From positions 248,001 through 312,000 of the forward strand of contig DASVOS010000004.1 of the NCBI GenBank assembly GCA_036383255.1: a stretch of DNA of 64,000 nt. Direction: 5' to 3'. The notes under the pieces were generated by a model. The model saw only the letters and a program-made list of their open reading frames with translations, did not search any database and was not told the DNA's origin. Shown here one piece after another: positions 25,521 to 35,953 of this stretch (positions within the stretch are counted from its first letter, which is position 1; the number at the start of each line of letters is the position of its first letter). Both the position numbers and the translations under genes were made by a program. This DNA comes from Gammaproteobacteria bacterium. GTDB lineage: Bacteria > Pseudomonadota > Gammaproteobacteria > Natronospirales > REEB76.

Positions 25521-26420
25521 CTACCGGGGTTTGTACACCCAGGGGCTCATCAGCGGGAACGTCTTCCCCACCTTCGCCGCGATCGCCACCGCATCCTTGT
25601 AGGAAGCCGCCTGGCGTATCACCAGCCGGTGCCAGGGAGCGCCGTTCACCGTCACCGGCACGTCCTCGGAAGGGTAACCGGCGGCGGCCAGGCGCCGCAT
25701 GAGGCGCGCGGTATCCGCGTCGCTGGTGGAGGAGACGAGCGCCACCACCCACTTGCCGTCGCCGGTGAGCACGCCGGTCCCGGCGGCCACGTCGGTCTGG
25801 GCCGCCCAGTCGGCGACCTTGTCCGGCGTGACCTCCATGTTCATCTGCATCTCGCCGCCGGTGGGCATCATGTCGTAGTGCATGGGCTGCTCCATCATCA
25901 TGGTCGCGTGCCCGGGCATGTTCATCTCGGCCTTGCCTTCCAGCAGGGCCACCAGCGCGCCGTCGCTGCCGGCGCGGCCCCACACGTCGGTGCCGCGGAT
26001 GCCGATGGTGGCGACGCCCACCTGGATGTCCACGTGGCGGCGCTCGCTCTTGCCCACGAGGCTGGTGGTGAAGCGGAACACCCCCTTCAGCACGTGCAGC
26101 ACGCTCTTGAACATGCTGCCCTGCTCGTCCTTGGCCATCTGCATCGTCGGGGTCATGAACTCGGTGTTCTCGCCGAGCTTCACCATGCTGTGCTCGGGGA
26201 GCTGCAGGTACACGCGCCCGCCCGCGGCAGTGCGCAGGGTGTCGCCGTCGGAGACCTGCATGCCGGGCTTGAGCGGAGTGGCCGCGCCGCCGTGCACCAG
26301 CCAGGCGGGGGACTGCACCGCGCTCACCACGCTGCCGGCGGGCGGCTCCTCCGCCCAGGCGGGTGCGCCCAGGGCGCAGGCGATGGCGGCGGCGAGCACG
26401 AGGCGGATGGGCTTGGACAT
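25521..26420 (-). CDS. Periplasmic FecR-domain protein with a C-terminal SPOR domain
   Basis: The 299-residue protein has a signal peptide (residues 1-24). A FecR-type domain follows (about 30-150: GMQVSDGDTLRTAAGGRVYLQLP, VATIGIRGTDVW). Then comes a methionine-rich stretch (HATMMMEQPMHYDMM). From about residue 215 a SPOR domain (WVVALVSSTSDADTARLMRRL) should bind denuded peptidoglycan glycans at the division site. FecR domains usually sense or bind surface polymers. The start is ATG 26420 with GGAGAG just upstream. TATAAT at 26460-26465 is a likely -10 element. The methionine cluster could bind copper, which is only a guess. Confidence 0.85.
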   Translation of the reverse strand: MSKPIRLVLAAAIACALGAPAWAEEPPAGSVVSAVQSPAWLVHGGAATPLKPGMQVSDGDTLRTAAGGRVYLQLPEHSMVKLGENTEFMTPTMQMAKDEQGSMFKSVLHVLKGVFRFTTSLVGKSERRHVDIQVGVATIGIRGTDVWGRAGSDGALVALLEGKAEMNMPGHATMMMEQPMHYDMMPTGGEMQMNMEVTPDKVADWAAQTDVAAGTGVLTGDGKWVVALVSSTSDADTARLMRRLAAAGYPSEDVPVTVNGAPWHRLVIRQAASYKDAVAIAAKVGKTFPLMSPWVYKPR

Positions 26421-26459
26421 GGCTCTCTCCCTGACCGGCGATTTATGCATTCTCAGGCG

Positions 26460-26465
26460 ATTATA
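26460..26465 (-). promoter_or_regulatory. Likely -10 element of the FecR-SPOR gene
   Basis: On the minus strand this reads TATAAT, 39 bases before the start codon at 26420. The -35 region is weak. Confidence 0.4.
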
Positions 26466-26537
26466 CGCAGGGGCGACATTTCCGGATGCAGCGGAAAAGC
26501 CCGGGATTTCCGGGGTTTGGCTCATCTCTACGGAATG

Positions 26538-26560
26538 ACCCGCCGGGGTGGCGGGTTATT
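26538..26560. terminator. Hairpin between rimO and the FecR-SPOR gene
   Basis: ACCCGCC (26538-26544), loop GGGGT and GGCGGGT (26550-26556) form a perfect 7-bp stem. The T-rich side is on the plus strand (TATTTC). On the minus strand, where rimO ends just before it, only TCATT follows, so termination there is uncertain. Confidence 0.4.
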
Positions 26561-26571
26561 TCAGGCCGGCG

Positions 26572-27909
<1,338 letters not shown>

Positions 27910-27925
27910 ACAGTTACCGGTAGAC

Positions 27926-28017
27926 CACGGCGCAGGGATGCGCCGTGCGCGGAGCGGAGGCGGGTACGGCTGGGCCGGACTCGCCGATTTCCCGAAAATC
28001 CAGGGACGGATTTTCGG
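27926..28017. other. Two perfect inverted repeats between the S46 peptidase gene and rimO
   Basis: CACGGCGCA-GGGA-TGCGCCGTG (27926-27947) and CCGAAAATCC-AGGGAC-GGATTTTCGG (27992-28017) form perfect hairpins of 9 and 10 bp. Neither has a clear run of T on the minus strand. The first could shape the rimO leader, and the second could end or stabilise the S46 transcript. Confidence 0.5.
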
Positions 28018-28043
28018 AAAGACGTACGTTGAGGCGGCGTATG

Positions 28044-30152
28044 CTACTGCCCGGTCTTGGCCGGGGCAAGGCTCGCGGCCTGTATATGTCCGGTGACGAG
28101 TTCCTCCGCCAGGGCATCCATGCCGTAGACCTTGCGCAACGCGGCCAGCAGCGCCTGGTTGTCCAGCGCCACCGCCCGGTTGAGGCCCCCGTCGTACCAG
28201 AAATCCCCGCCCAGGGAATGGATGTTGCCGTCGAACACCAGGCCCACCAGCCGCCCTTCCCGGTCGATGACCGGGCTGCCGGAGTTGCCGCCGGCGATGT
28301 CGTTGGTGGTGACGAAGTCCAGGTGGATGGCGGGGTCGAGTCCCGCCTGGGCCTGCAGCCAGCTCTGGGGCAGCGCGAACGGCACGCTGCCGGTGGCGCG
28401 CGCGTAGAGCCCGGCGATGTCCGTGAACGCCGGCACCGCGTCTTCGTCCTCCTGCCAGCCGCGCACCTGCCCGTAGGAGAGGCGCAGCGTGAAGGTGGCA
28501 TCCGGATAGTTTCCGGTGCCGTCGCGGGCGAAGCGCGCCCGCGCGATCACCTCGCTCTGGCGCGCGATCACCGACTGCACCTCCTGCTCGTAGGTCTTGC
28601 GCGTGGCGCGCGCATCCTTGTCCACGAGCTCGGCGAGCTGGATCAGCGGATCGTGGGAGACCTCCATGAAGTCCGCGTCGCTCCACATGCGGCGGCGCAC
28701 CGACGCGGAGTCGAGCTGGGTACGCTCCACCAGGCGGCGCGCCACCTGGTCCGGCGAGTCCTTGCCCAGCACGCGCCGCACCAGCGGGTCGTCCACGCCC
28801 AGCGCACCGCGCAGCTTGCCGAGGGACCAGCGCAGCATCAGCTCCTCGTAGTCGGGCGACACCGGCGCGTTGGAGAACAGCGCCTGCTCGACCAGCGGCA
28901 GGTTCGCGTCGCGGTACTCCGGCAGGCGCCGGCCGTTGGCCTTGTCCCGCTCCACCACGCCGCGCACCAGGAGGCGCGCGTAGTCGAACAGCCGCGACTC
29001 GAAGCCCCAGCACTGCTCCAGCATGCGGTAGCGCGTGACCAGCGCGTGGTAGCGCCGCGTGGCCGCGGCGATCTCGCTCCAGGGATCGCCGTACTCGGTG
29101 CGGCGCGCCGGGTCGGCCATGACCCAGTCGCGTAGCGCCTTCTCCTCCGCCGCCTTGCGCTCGAGCTGGGCCTGGTCCTGAAGCGCCTCCAGCTGGCCCT
29201 GCTGCGACTTGACGAGGTTGTCCACGCCGGCCAGGTTCGCGTAGGCCATGCGGCGCTGCTCCTGGCCTTCGCGCCCGAACTGCTCGAGGATGCCGCGCAG
29301 TTCCGAGTAGTACACCAGCGCGGGGGTGATGTCGTCGTCGCGCTGCGACGTGAGTTCCGCCAGCGTGCGGCCGCGCTCGGTACGGCCCGGGTTGCCGGCC
29401 GTGAACACCAGCTCACCGTCGCCGGGACCGGCCGGCGCGAGGTCGAGGTATTCGCCCTGCACCGGCTTGTCGCGGTCGTAGGCGCGCAGCAGCGCCACGT
29501 CGAGGCTGTAGCGCGGGAAGTTGAAGTTGTCCGGATCGCCGCCGAAGCCGGCGATGGCGTATTCAGGCGTGAACACCAGGCGCACGTCCTGGTAGCGGCG
29601 GTACTTGTAGAGCTGGTAGCGGCCGCCGTGGTAGAGGTTCACCACCTCGCAGCTCCAGTGGCGGGTGTCGCCGTCAGCGCAGTCCTGCTCCAGGCGCGAG
29701 CTCACGTCGCGCAACGCCCCCGTGTAGTCGTCGCCGTCGCGGGCCTTCAGCGCCTTCGACACCTGCGCCGTCACGTCCTGCGTGTCGGTGAGCTGGTCCA
29801 GCTCCATCTCCGGGCAGCGGGTCTCCTCCTCCGCGGTACGGGCGAAGAAGCCATTGAGCGTGTAGTCGCGCTTCGGCGTGGAGACCTGGGCGATGCACTC
29901 GGCCACGCAGTGCTGGTTGGTGATGATCAGGCCATCGCCGGACACGAAGGCCGCGGAACAACCGTCCTTGAGCCGGAGCGCCGCGTGTTGCACGTGGGTG
30001 AGCCAGTCCGCCGTGGGGCTGAACTGGTACTGCGACTGCATCTCCTTGAGGGGCAGGTTGTCGAAGGTCCACATGCCTTCCTCGGCGTGCGCACCGGCGG
30101 CGAGCCCGATGCACAGACACATGAGGAACCCTGACAGCGCGGCCTTGATCAT
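28044..30152 (-). CDS. S46 family dipeptidyl-peptidase (DPP7/DPP11 family)
   Basis: The 702-residue periplasmic peptidase begins with a signal peptide (about residues 1-23). A split trypsin-like fold surrounds a helical insert. The triad is His in ITNQHCVAE (about residue 77), Asp in [10 protein letters not shown] and Ser in GGNSGSPV (about 615). S46 enzymes release dipeptides from peptide N-termini for nutrition. The specificity position after the serine reads FDGN, with glycine as in DPP7-type enzymes that prefer hydrophobic residues, whereas DPP11 has arginine there. This reading comes from family knowledge. GGGGGAG precedes ATG. Confidence 0.92.
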   Translation of the reverse strand: MIKAALSGFLMCLCIGLAAGAHAEEGMWTFDNLPLKEMQSQYQFSPTADWLTHVQHAALRLKDGCSAAFVSGDGLIITNQHCVAECIAQVSTPKRDYTLNGFFARTAEEETRCPEMELDQLTDTQDVTAQVSKALKARDGDDYTGALRDVSSRLEQDCADGDTRHWSCEVVNLYHGGRYQLYKYRRYQDVRLVFTPEYAIAGFGGDPDNFNFPRYSLDVALLRAYDRDKPVQGEYLDLAPAGPGDGELVFTAGNPGRTERGRTLAELTSQRDDDITPALVYYSELRGILEQFGREGQEQRRMAYANLAGVDNLVKSQQGQLEALQDQAQLERKAAEEKALRDWVMADPARRTEYGDPWSEIAAATRRYHALVTRYRMLEQCWGFESRLFDYARLLVRGVVERDKANGRRLPEYRDANLPLVEQALFSNAPVSPDYEELMLRWSLGKLRGALGVDDPLVRRVLGKDSPDQVARRLVERTQLDSASVRRRMWSDADFMEVSHDPLIQLAELVDKDARATRKTYEQEVQSVIARQSEVIARARFARDGTGNYPDATFTLRLSYGQVRGWQEDEDAVPAFTDIAGLYARATGSVPFALPQSWLQAQAGLDPAIHLDFVTTNDIAGGNSGSPVIDREGRLVGLVFDGNIHSLGGDFWYDGGLNRAVALDNQALLAALRKVYGMDALAEELVTGHIQAASLAPAKTGQ

Positions 30153-30180
30153 CTCTCCCCCACCCGCTTCCGGCGGAAAC

Positions 30181-30906
30181 TTATAAAGAGGCCTGGATGT
30201 CCGCCTTCAGACCCGCGTCTTCCGGCACGGTCTTCGGCGAGTAGCGCTTCACGACCCGCCCGTCCTTGCCGATGAGGAACTTCTCGAAGTTCCACTGTAT
30301 GTCCGTGCCGCCGCTCTCGCCGCGCAGCCACTTGTACAGCGGGTCGGCGCCGGGACCGTTCACCTCGATCTTCGAGGTCAGCGGGAAATCCACGCCGTAG
30401 TTGAGCTGGCAGAACTGCTTGATCTCGGCCTCGCTGCCCGGCTCCTGGGCGCCGAACTGGTTGCAGGGCAGGCCCAGCACCACCAGTCCCTGATCCTTGT
30501 ACTGCTTGTAGAGCTTCTCGAGGCCGGCATACTGCGGCGTCAGGCCGCACTCGCTGGCCACGTTGACCACCAGCACCGGTCGGCCGCTGTAGTCCTTGAG
30601 CGACTTCGGCTTGCCATCGATGGTGCGGACCGAGAAATCGTGGAAGTTGGCCATGGCTGCGCTCCTTGCGGGCCTAGAACGATATGCGATTGCGCCGGCC
30701 ACGGCCAGCAGGGCGAAACCGCCCAGCTGCCAGGGCCAGCCGAGCTGGGGGAAGAGCATCAGCACGAAGCCCGTGAACCCCGCGGCGGCGGCGGGCGGCA
30801 GGAGCCGCGCCCGGGGCAGGAACAGGTCCCCGAGCGCGAGCGCCAGGGCGAGCTTCCACCAATCCAGGAACTGCAGCGACATCAGGAAGGTGTGGATGCG
30901 TTCCAT
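30181..30906 (-). CDS. Glutathione peroxidase-like protein with an in-frame N-terminal NfeD-like membrane module
   Basis: The frame encodes 241 residues. Residues 1-80 hold membrane helices that resemble the N-terminal part of NfeD proteins (WWKLALALALGDLFLP, LMLFPQLGWPWQLGG). From residue 85 it is a full glutathione peroxidase: peroxidatic Cys in NVASECGLTPQ, Gln in PCNQFGAQEPG, Trp in WNFEKFLIG, and a resolving-type Cys in QFCQLN. No stop separates the two parts. ATG at 30654 begins the peroxidase exactly and has AAGGAG seven bases upstream, so a soluble 157-residue form may be made as well or instead. The gene starts 15 bases after mnmG ends. Confidence 0.8.
   Translation of the reverse strand: MERIHTFLMSLQFLDWWKLALALALGDLFLPRARLLPPAAAAGFTGFVLMLFPQLGWPWQLGGFALLAVAGAIAYRSRPARSAAMANFHDFSVRTIDGKPKSLKDYSGRPVLVVNVASECGLTPQYAGLEKLYKQYKDQGLVVLGLPCNQFGAQEPGSEAEIKQFCQLNYGVDFPLTSKIEVNGPGADPLYKWLRGESGGTDIQWNFEKFLIGKDGRVVKRYSPKTVPEDAGLKADIQASL
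30662..30667 (-). promoter_or_regulatory. Internal ribosome-binding site for the soluble glutathione peroxidase
   Basis: On the minus strand this reads AAGGAG, seven bases before ATG at 30654. The spacing is ideal. No comparable site precedes the upstream start at 30906. Confidence 0.65.
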
Positions 30907-30921
30907 GGCCGACGGATCGGA

Positions 30922-32808
30922 TCAGGCGGACTTTCGCAGCGAGCGCTTCTTGAGATGGACCGTGAGCAGCGAGATCGCCGCCGGCGTGACGCCGGGGATG
31001 CGCGCCGCCTGGCCGAGGGTGGCGGGGCGCACCTGGCCGAGCTTCTGGCGCACCTCGTTGGACAGGCCCGCCACCGCGGCGAAGTCGAAGCCTGCCGGCA
31101 GCGCGGTCTCCTCCTGCCGGCGCGCCCGCTCCACCTCCTCGCGCTGGCGCGAGATGTAGCCGGCATAGCGCGCCTGGATCTCCACCTGTTCCGCCACCGC
31201 GGGCGAGACGCCCGCCTCGCCCACCGCCGGCAGCGCCGTGAGCGCGGCATAGCTCGCTTGGGGCCGGCGCAGGAGTTCTAGCGCGTAAGTCTCCCGTGAG
31301 AGCGGCGCGCCGAAGCGGGCTATCGCTTCGTCGTCGGATACATCCGTGGTGCGCACCAGGATGGACGCGAGCCGCGTGCTCTCCCGTTCGATGGCCTCGC
31401 GCTTCCTGCTGAACGCAGCCCAGCGCGCGTCGTCCACGAGTCCCAGCCTGCGGCCCTGCTCCGTGAGGCGCAGGTCCGCGTTGTCCTCCCGCAGCATCAG
31501 GCGGTGCTCGGCGCGGCTGGTGAACATGCGGTAGGGTTCCGGCGCGCCGCGGGTGATGAGGTCGTCCACCAGAACGCCTATATAGGCTTCGTCGCGCGCT
31601 GGGCACCAGGCGGGTTCTTCCCGCGTCAGGCGCGCGGCATTGATGCCGGCGAGCAGGCCTTGGGCCGCCGCCTCCTCGTAGCCGGTGGTGCCGTTGATCT
31701 GGCCGGCGAAGAAGAGCCCGGCGACGGCCTTGGTCTCCAGCGAGTACTTGAGGTCACGTGGGTCGAAGTAGTCGTACTCGATGGCGTAGCCGGGCCGCGT
31801 GATGTGCGCCTGCTCGAAGCCCTTGATCGAATGCACCAGCTCGAGCTGCACGTCGAAGGGCAGGCTCGTGGAGATGCCGTTCGGGTACACCTCGTGGGTG
31901 TCCAAACCCTCCGGCTCGATGAAGATCTGGTGGGAGTCCTTGCCGGCGAAGCGCATCACCTTGTCTTCCACCGAGGGGCAGTAGCGCGGACCCACGCCCT
32001 CGATCACGCCGGTGTACATGGGCGAGCGGTCGAGCCCGGCACGGATGATGTCGTGGGTGCGTGCGTTGGTGTGGGTGATGTGGCAGGCCACCTGGCGCGG
32101 GTGTTCCTCGCGCGTGCCGAGGAACGAGAACACCGGCGTCGGCGCGTCACCCCACTGCTCCGCGAGTCCTGCGTAGTCGATGCTGCGCCCGTCGATGCGC
32201 GGCGGCGTGCCGGTCTTGAGGCGCCCGACCCGGATCGGCAGCTCCCGCAGCCGTTCCGCGAGCCTCTGGGCCGGCGGGTCGCCGGCGCGGCCGCCCGCGT
32301 GCTGCTCGAGGCCCACGTGGATGCGCCCCGCGAGGAAGGTGCCCACCGTGAGCACCACCGCGGGAGCCGAGAAGGTCACGCCCATGGCGGTGACGACGCC
32401 CGTGACGCGGCTGGCCGAGACCACGAGGTCGTCCACCGCCTGCTGGACGATGGTGAGGTTCTCCTGGTTCTCCAGGATCGCGCGGACCGCCCTCTTATAT
32501 AGGACGCGGTCCGCCTGGGCGCGGGTGGCGCGCACTGCCGGGCCCTTGCTGGCGTTGAGTATCCGGAACTGGATGCCGCTTAGGTCCGCGGCACGGGCCA
32601 TGGCGCCCCCCAGCGCGTCGATCTCCTTCACCAGGTGGCCCTTGCCGATGCCGCCGATGGCCGGGTTGCAGCTCATCTGCCCGAGGGTCTCGATGTTGTG
32701 GGTGAGCAGCAGCGTGCGCCGGCCCATGCGGGCGGACGCGAGCGCCGCCTCGGTGCCGGCGTGGCCGCCGCCGACCACGATCACGTCGAAGGTTTCGGGG
32801 AAGTGCAT
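30922..32808 (-). CDS. mnmG: tRNA U34 carboxymethylaminomethyl synthase subunit MnmG (GidA)
   Basis: The 628-residue flavoprotein works with MnmE to modify wobble uridine 34 in several tRNAs. It has the FAD-binding [10 protein letters not shown] near residue 13, the GidA block [26 protein letters not shown], and the [14 protein letters not shown] signature near the FAD site. The C-terminal helical domain ends in KKRSLRKSA. In most relatives mnmG is followed by rsmG, parA and parB; here the peroxidase gene follows. mnmE lies about 12 kb away, in the same orientation. The EamA gene is divergent. Confidence 0.96.
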   Translation of the reverse strand: MHFPETFDVIVVGGGHAGTEAALASARMGRRTLLLTHNIETLGQMSCNPAIGGIGKGHLVKEIDALGGAMARAADLSGIQFRILNASKGPAVRATRAQADRVLYKRAVRAILENQENLTIVQQAVDDLVVSASRVTGVVTAMGVTFSAPAVVLTVGTFLAGRIHVGLEQHAGGRAGDPPAQRLAERLRELPIRVGRLKTGTPPRIDGRSIDYAGLAEQWGDAPTPVFSFLGTREEHPRQVACHITHTNARTHDIIRAGLDRSPMYTGVIEGVGPRYCPSVEDKVMRFAGKDSHQIFIEPEGLDTHEVYPNGISTSLPFDVQLELVHSIKGFEQAHITRPGYAIEYDYFDPRDLKYSLETKAVAGLFFAGQINGTTGYEEAAAQGLLAGINAARLTREEPAWCPARDEAYIGVLVDDLITRGAPEPYRMFTSRAEHRLMLREDNADLRLTEQGRRLGLVDDARWAAFSRKREAIERESTRLASILVRTTDVSDDEAIARFGAPLSRETYALELLRRPQASYAALTALPAVGEAGVSPAVAEQVEIQARYAGYISRQREEVERARRQEETALPAGFDFAAVAGLSNEVRQKLGQVRPATLGQAARIPGVTPAAISLLTVHLKKRSLRKSA

Positions 32809-32901
32809 CTGACAGGTTGGGCTGTTCGGTGAAATGCGGCTATTTTATGCCCAACGCGTATATTCCCCAAGCCGGCGGCTGCCGGCGCGCGGCGTGACAC
32901 C

Positions 32902-33776
32902 ATGTGGCTCCTGTTCGCCTTCTCCGGCCCGGTGCTGTGGGCGGTCTCCACCCATGTGGACAAGTACCTGGTGGAGCGCTACTTCAGGCACAGCAGCGTG
33001 GCGGTGCTCCTGGTGTTCACCGCCCTCATCGGCCTCGTGGTGCTGCCTTTCATCGCGCTCTTCGACCATGCAGCGCTGGCGCCCGGCTGGAGGCCGGCCC
33101 TGGCGGTGGCCTGCTCCGGCCTGCTCTACATGACCGGCATGTACTTCTACCTCAAGGCGCTCAAGGGTGAGGAGGCCTCGGTGGTGGCGCCGTTCTTCCA
33201 GGCGGCGCCGCTGTTCGCCTACATCCTCGGGCTCATGGTGCTGGACGAGAGGCTCACGGCGAAACAGCTCCTGGGCGGCGGGCTCATCGTGCTGGGCGGC
33301 GCGCTGCTCTCCTTCGAGTCCGGCGGACGGCGGCGCTGGCCCTGGCGCTGAGCTCGGTGATCTTCAAGGCGACGGCGGAGGACACCGCATTCTGGAGCAG
33401 CGCGTTCTGGAGCTACGCGGGCGAGGCGCTGTTCGGCTTCGGCGTGTTGGCGCTGCCGGTGATGCGCCGCGAGTTCTTCGGTCTCTTCAGGCGCCATCCC
33501 GGCGCGGTGGCCGGCATCAACGCCGCCAACGAGCTCATAAACCTCGGCGGCAACCTGGGCGCGCGCTATGCGCTGATGCTCGCGCCGCTCAGCCTGGTGC
33601 AGGCCATCAGCGGCACCACCACCCTGTTCATCTTCGGCCTGGGCGTGCTGCTCACGCTGTTCATGCCCAAGTACGGGCGTGAGGATCTCTCGGCCCGCAA
33701 CCTGCTGCAGAAGGGCGTCTCCGCCCTGCTCATCACCGCGGGTGTCGCCCTGGTGGGCGGCAGCGTTCAGGGCTGA
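32902..33776 (+). pseudogene. EamA/DMT-family transporter broken by a frameshift
   Basis: Two adjacent frames together give one drug/metabolite transporter. The first (32902-33351, 149 residues) holds the first five helices (LWAVSTHVDKYLVERYF, GMYFYLKALKGEEASVVAPFFQAAPL) and ends at a TGA after RRRWPWR. The second, open from about 33340 to 33776, resumes with ALSSVIFKATAEDTAFW and holds most of the second repeat. The first helix of that second repeat is missing or cut short, which suggests a small deletion that shifted the frame near 33330-33345. The gene may be dead, or the assembly may have lost a few bases. The 3' end overlaps the lipoprotein gene by ten bases. Confidence 0.75.
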
Positions 33777-34255
33777 TCGGGCTTGGGCGGGAACTCGGCG
33801 CTGACCTGCGGGTACTGCTGCGTCAGCAGCGTGCGGAATCCCGCGGCATCCTGCACCTGACGGTTCACGATCTCGTCGCCTTCGGTGCGGGGCGCCAGCG
33901 TGCCGCTGTAGGAGAGCTCGCCCGCATACACGTCGAAGCAGGCCAGGTGGCCGCGCTTGCCGACGAAGGCGATGTGGGCGTACTGGAACCTCTCGAAGCA
34001 GTACTCGCCGGCGGGTACCGCGAAGAGGTAGATGCTGCGGCCCACCGGCACCTCCGGGATGCGCAGGCGCGTGCCGCTGCGCCCGTCGATGAGCACCTCG
34101 GAGAGCGAGTCGAGGGTATCGAAGGTCACCGCCGCCAGGCCCTGGCCCGCTGCGAGCCGCACCGGCGCGTCTCCCCGCATCGGCGCCACGCCGCACGCTG
34201 CGAGCAAGAGAGCCAAGCCCGCTATCGCCGCAGTCCTCACGTGCCGTCGGTCCAT
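33767..34255 (-). CDS. Small lipoprotein of unknown function
   Basis: The 162-residue protein has a lipoprotein signal with lipobox LAAC near residue 22. The mature part contains a beta-rich segment like DUF2846-type lipoproteins (VLIDGRSGTRLRIPEVPVG, IYLFAVPAGEYCF), but I cannot name the family with certainty. I chose ATG at 34255 because it starts the signal peptide and lies just after the CmoB-like gene. The longer frame overlaps that gene. Probably envelope-localised and cotranscribed with the methyltransferase. Confidence 0.75.
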   Translation of the reverse strand: MDRRHVRTAAIAGLALLLAACGVAPMRGDAPVRLAAGQGLAAVTFDTLDSLSEVLIDGRSGTRLRIPEVPVGRSIYLFAVPAGEYCFERFQYAHIAFVGKRGHLACFDVYAGELSYSGTLAPRTEGDEIVNRQVQDAAGFRTLLTQQYPQVSAEFPPKPDQP

Positions 34256-34262
34256 GGCCTGC

Positions 34263-34970
34263 TCAATGCGCCGGGAGCTTCCAGCGGCTGAGATCTGCGC
34301 CGTCCTTGTAAGCCACGTAGATCGGGCGGCCGTCGCTGGCATCGGCGATCTCCACCACGTGCTGATAGCCCACCCACTTCAGCATATCCTTCAGGCAGCG
34401 TGTAGTGGGGATCCATTTCGGGTTCTGGTTCACGCCCTCGGTCGGCGGGCGGAGCAGCAGGAAGGATTTGTTCTCGTTGGGGTTGGCGATGGTCTCGATG
34501 CAGAGCACGTCCGACAGCGGCGCCAGCTTCTCCAGGCCGAGCAGCGGTTCCTTGAGGTGGTAGAGCAGCGCGAACATGAACACCATGTCGAACTTGCCGA
34601 TGCCGCGGTCCAGCTTGTAGATGTCGCCGTACACCGGCTCGACGCTGCTGAGCTTGAGCTGTTTCTTCAGCCACTTGAGCCGCTCCACCGAGCGCTTGTC
34701 CGCATCCATGCTGAGGATGTGCTTGGCGCCGCGCCTGTGCATCTCCACGCTGAAGAAGCCGTCGCTGCTGCCGATGTCGAAGATGTTCATGCCGCGCATG
34801 TCCTGCGGCAGCGCGTCCTTGATCTTGAGCCAGCGCGGCATCGGGTGGTCCGGCGGTTGCGGGCCCTGCAGCGCCGCCACGTCGCGGGTCTTCACCCCCT
34901 GGCCAACGTCCACCTGGTGGAACCACGGCCCGAGCTGGCGGACCTGCTTGATGAGCGCGTCGCGATCCAT
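34263..34970 (-). CDS. SAM-dependent methyltransferase, CmoB-like (DUF1698)
   Basis: The 235-residue protein resembles the catalytic part of tRNA uridine carboxymethyltransferase CmoB: FHQVDVGQGVKT, the SAM-binding NIFDIGSSDGFFS (about residues 62-74) and FALLYHLKEPLLGLEKL. It is shorter than CmoB (about 320 residues) and lacks the CmoB N-terminal part, so it more likely belongs to a related group whose substrate is unknown. Start ATG 34970 fits the homologous opening. It lies seven bases upstream of the lipoprotein gene. Confidence 0.85.
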   Translation of the reverse strand: MDRDALIKQVRQLGPWFHQVDVGQGVKTRDVAALQGPQPPDHPMPRWLKIKDALPQDMRGMNIFDIGSSDGFFSVEMHRRGAKHILSMDADKRSVERLKWLKKQLKLSSVEPVYGDIYKLDRGIGKFDMVFMFALLYHLKEPLLGLEKLAPLSDVLCIETIANPNENKSFLLLRPPTEGVNQNPKWIPTTRCLKDMLKWVGYQHVVEIADASDGRPIYVAYKDGADLSRWKLPAH

Positions 34971-35004
34971 GGACTCTCTCCCGCCTATGAAAGATGCGGC
35001 CGGC

Positions 35005-35391
35005 TCACTTGGCGCCGGCGTCGGCCTGCATCATACCGAACAGGTTGCCCTCGGTGTCCTTGCAGTAGGCGAGCCAGCCCACCCCCGCCACCGCCATGCG
35101 CTCGCGGGCGGGCTGCCCGCCGCTGGTGTTGACCTTCATGAGGTACACGTCCAGGTCCGGGACCGCGATGGTGCACACGAACGCGGTGGTGCCGACGCCC
35201 TCGAAATGGATGTCGCGCTTCAGCAGGCCGCCGTCGATGCCGGGCTGGCTGGCCTCGCCGGTCTTCACCACCCAATAATCGGTGATGGCGTTGGGGAACT
35301 TCACGAATTCCCAGCCGAACACCGAATGGTAGAAGCGGATGGCCCGCTGCGGCTCGTCCGCGTGGATCTCGAAGTGGATGACCCGTGGCAT
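35005..35391 (-). CDS. VOC family protein (glyoxalase fold)
   Basis: The 128-residue single-domain VOC protein opens VIHFEIHADEPQRAIRFYHSVFGWEF and ends with YCKDTEGNLFGMMQ, the classic pattern. Histidine and glutamate in the first strand (HFEIHAD) and a late glutamate are candidate metal ligands. The substrate is unknown. ATG at 35391 has AAGGGGGA a few bases upstream; the longer frame lies in the spacer. A divergent operator region for the XRE pair lies beyond it. Confidence 0.88.
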   Translation of the reverse strand: MPRVIHFEIHADEPQRAIRFYHSVFGWEFVKFPNAITDYWVVKTGEASQPGIDGGLLKRDIHFEGVGTTAFVCTIAVPDLDVYLMKVNTSGGQPARERMAVAGVGWLAYCKDTEGNLFGMMQADAGAK

Positions 35392-35487
35392 CGCGTCCCC
35401 CTTTGCCGCCAAGGATAGCGGCCCTCCGCCGCCCCGTAACTCCGCCAGCTCAGGCCCCACGGCAGGTATATATAATGTCTGCTAACT

Positions 35488-35522
35488 TTGACTAAAAGTC
35501 AATAATACTTGACATCCTGTCA
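35488..35522 (+). promoter_or_regulatory. Tandem TTGAC palindromes, probable operator of the XRE regulator
   Basis: TTGACT-AAA-AGTCAA (35488-35502) and TGACA-TCC-TGTCA (35510-35522) are two perfect palindromes whose centres are 21 bp apart, two helical turns. The second includes TTGACA (35509-35514), which with TACTTT (35532-35537) 17 bases later forms a promoter-like pair just before the membrane-protein ATG at 35546. A regulator bound here would cover the -35 box. Confidence 0.6.
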
Positions 35523-35545
35523 GGTATGTTCTACTTTTTGTCCCC

Positions 35546-35953
35546 ATGAACACCAAGCCCCGCCTTTCCCCCGACGCCGCCGCCCGTCGCCACCGCAGCC
35601 ACGTGATCGTGGCCATGACCCTGTACCTGGTGACGCTGCTCGTCTGCACCAAGCTGCTCAAGGCGACCCCGCCCGGCGCCCTGCAGATCACCCTGGCCCT
35701 CTTGCCCACCCTGCCGGTGATCTGGGTGATGGGCTCCCTGTACCGCTTCCTGATGCAGGCGGACGAGCTGCAGCGGCGGGTGCACCTGGAGGCGCTGGCG
35801 GTGGCCGCCGGCATCACCGCCTTCTTCAGCCTCACCTACGGCTTCCTCGAGCAGTTCGCCGGCTTCCCCCACATCGCCGCCTGGTGGACCTTCGTCCTCA
35901 TCGACCTGGTCTGGGGCGCCTACGGTTGCGTGCTGTGGTGCCGCTACAAGTGA
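35546..35953 (+). CDS. Four-helix membrane protein paired with an XRE regulator
   Basis: The 135-residue inner-membrane protein has four helices and an acidic loop after helix two (FLMQADELQRRVHLEALAVA). Such small membrane proteins are commonly encoded just before a short XRE-type regulator with overlapping stop and start, as here (GTGA). The function is unknown. The LFLMQADELQRRV phrase suits a regulatory or sensory role, but that is inference. The start at ATG 35546 has almost no leader after the presumed promoter. Confidence 0.75.
   Translation: MNTKPRLSPDAAARRHRSHVIVAMTLYLVTLLVCTKLLKATPPGALQITLALLPTLPVIWVMGSLYRFLMQADELQRRVHLEALAVAAGITAFFSLTYGFLEQFAGFPHIAAWWTFVLIDLVWGAYGCVLWCRYK

Noticed and set aside
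32490-32510. TATATAGGA motifs inside mnmG and the APC permease genes as internal promoters
   Set aside because: They lie within conserved coding sequence and lack -35 elements. They match tyrosine, isoleucine and arginine codons.
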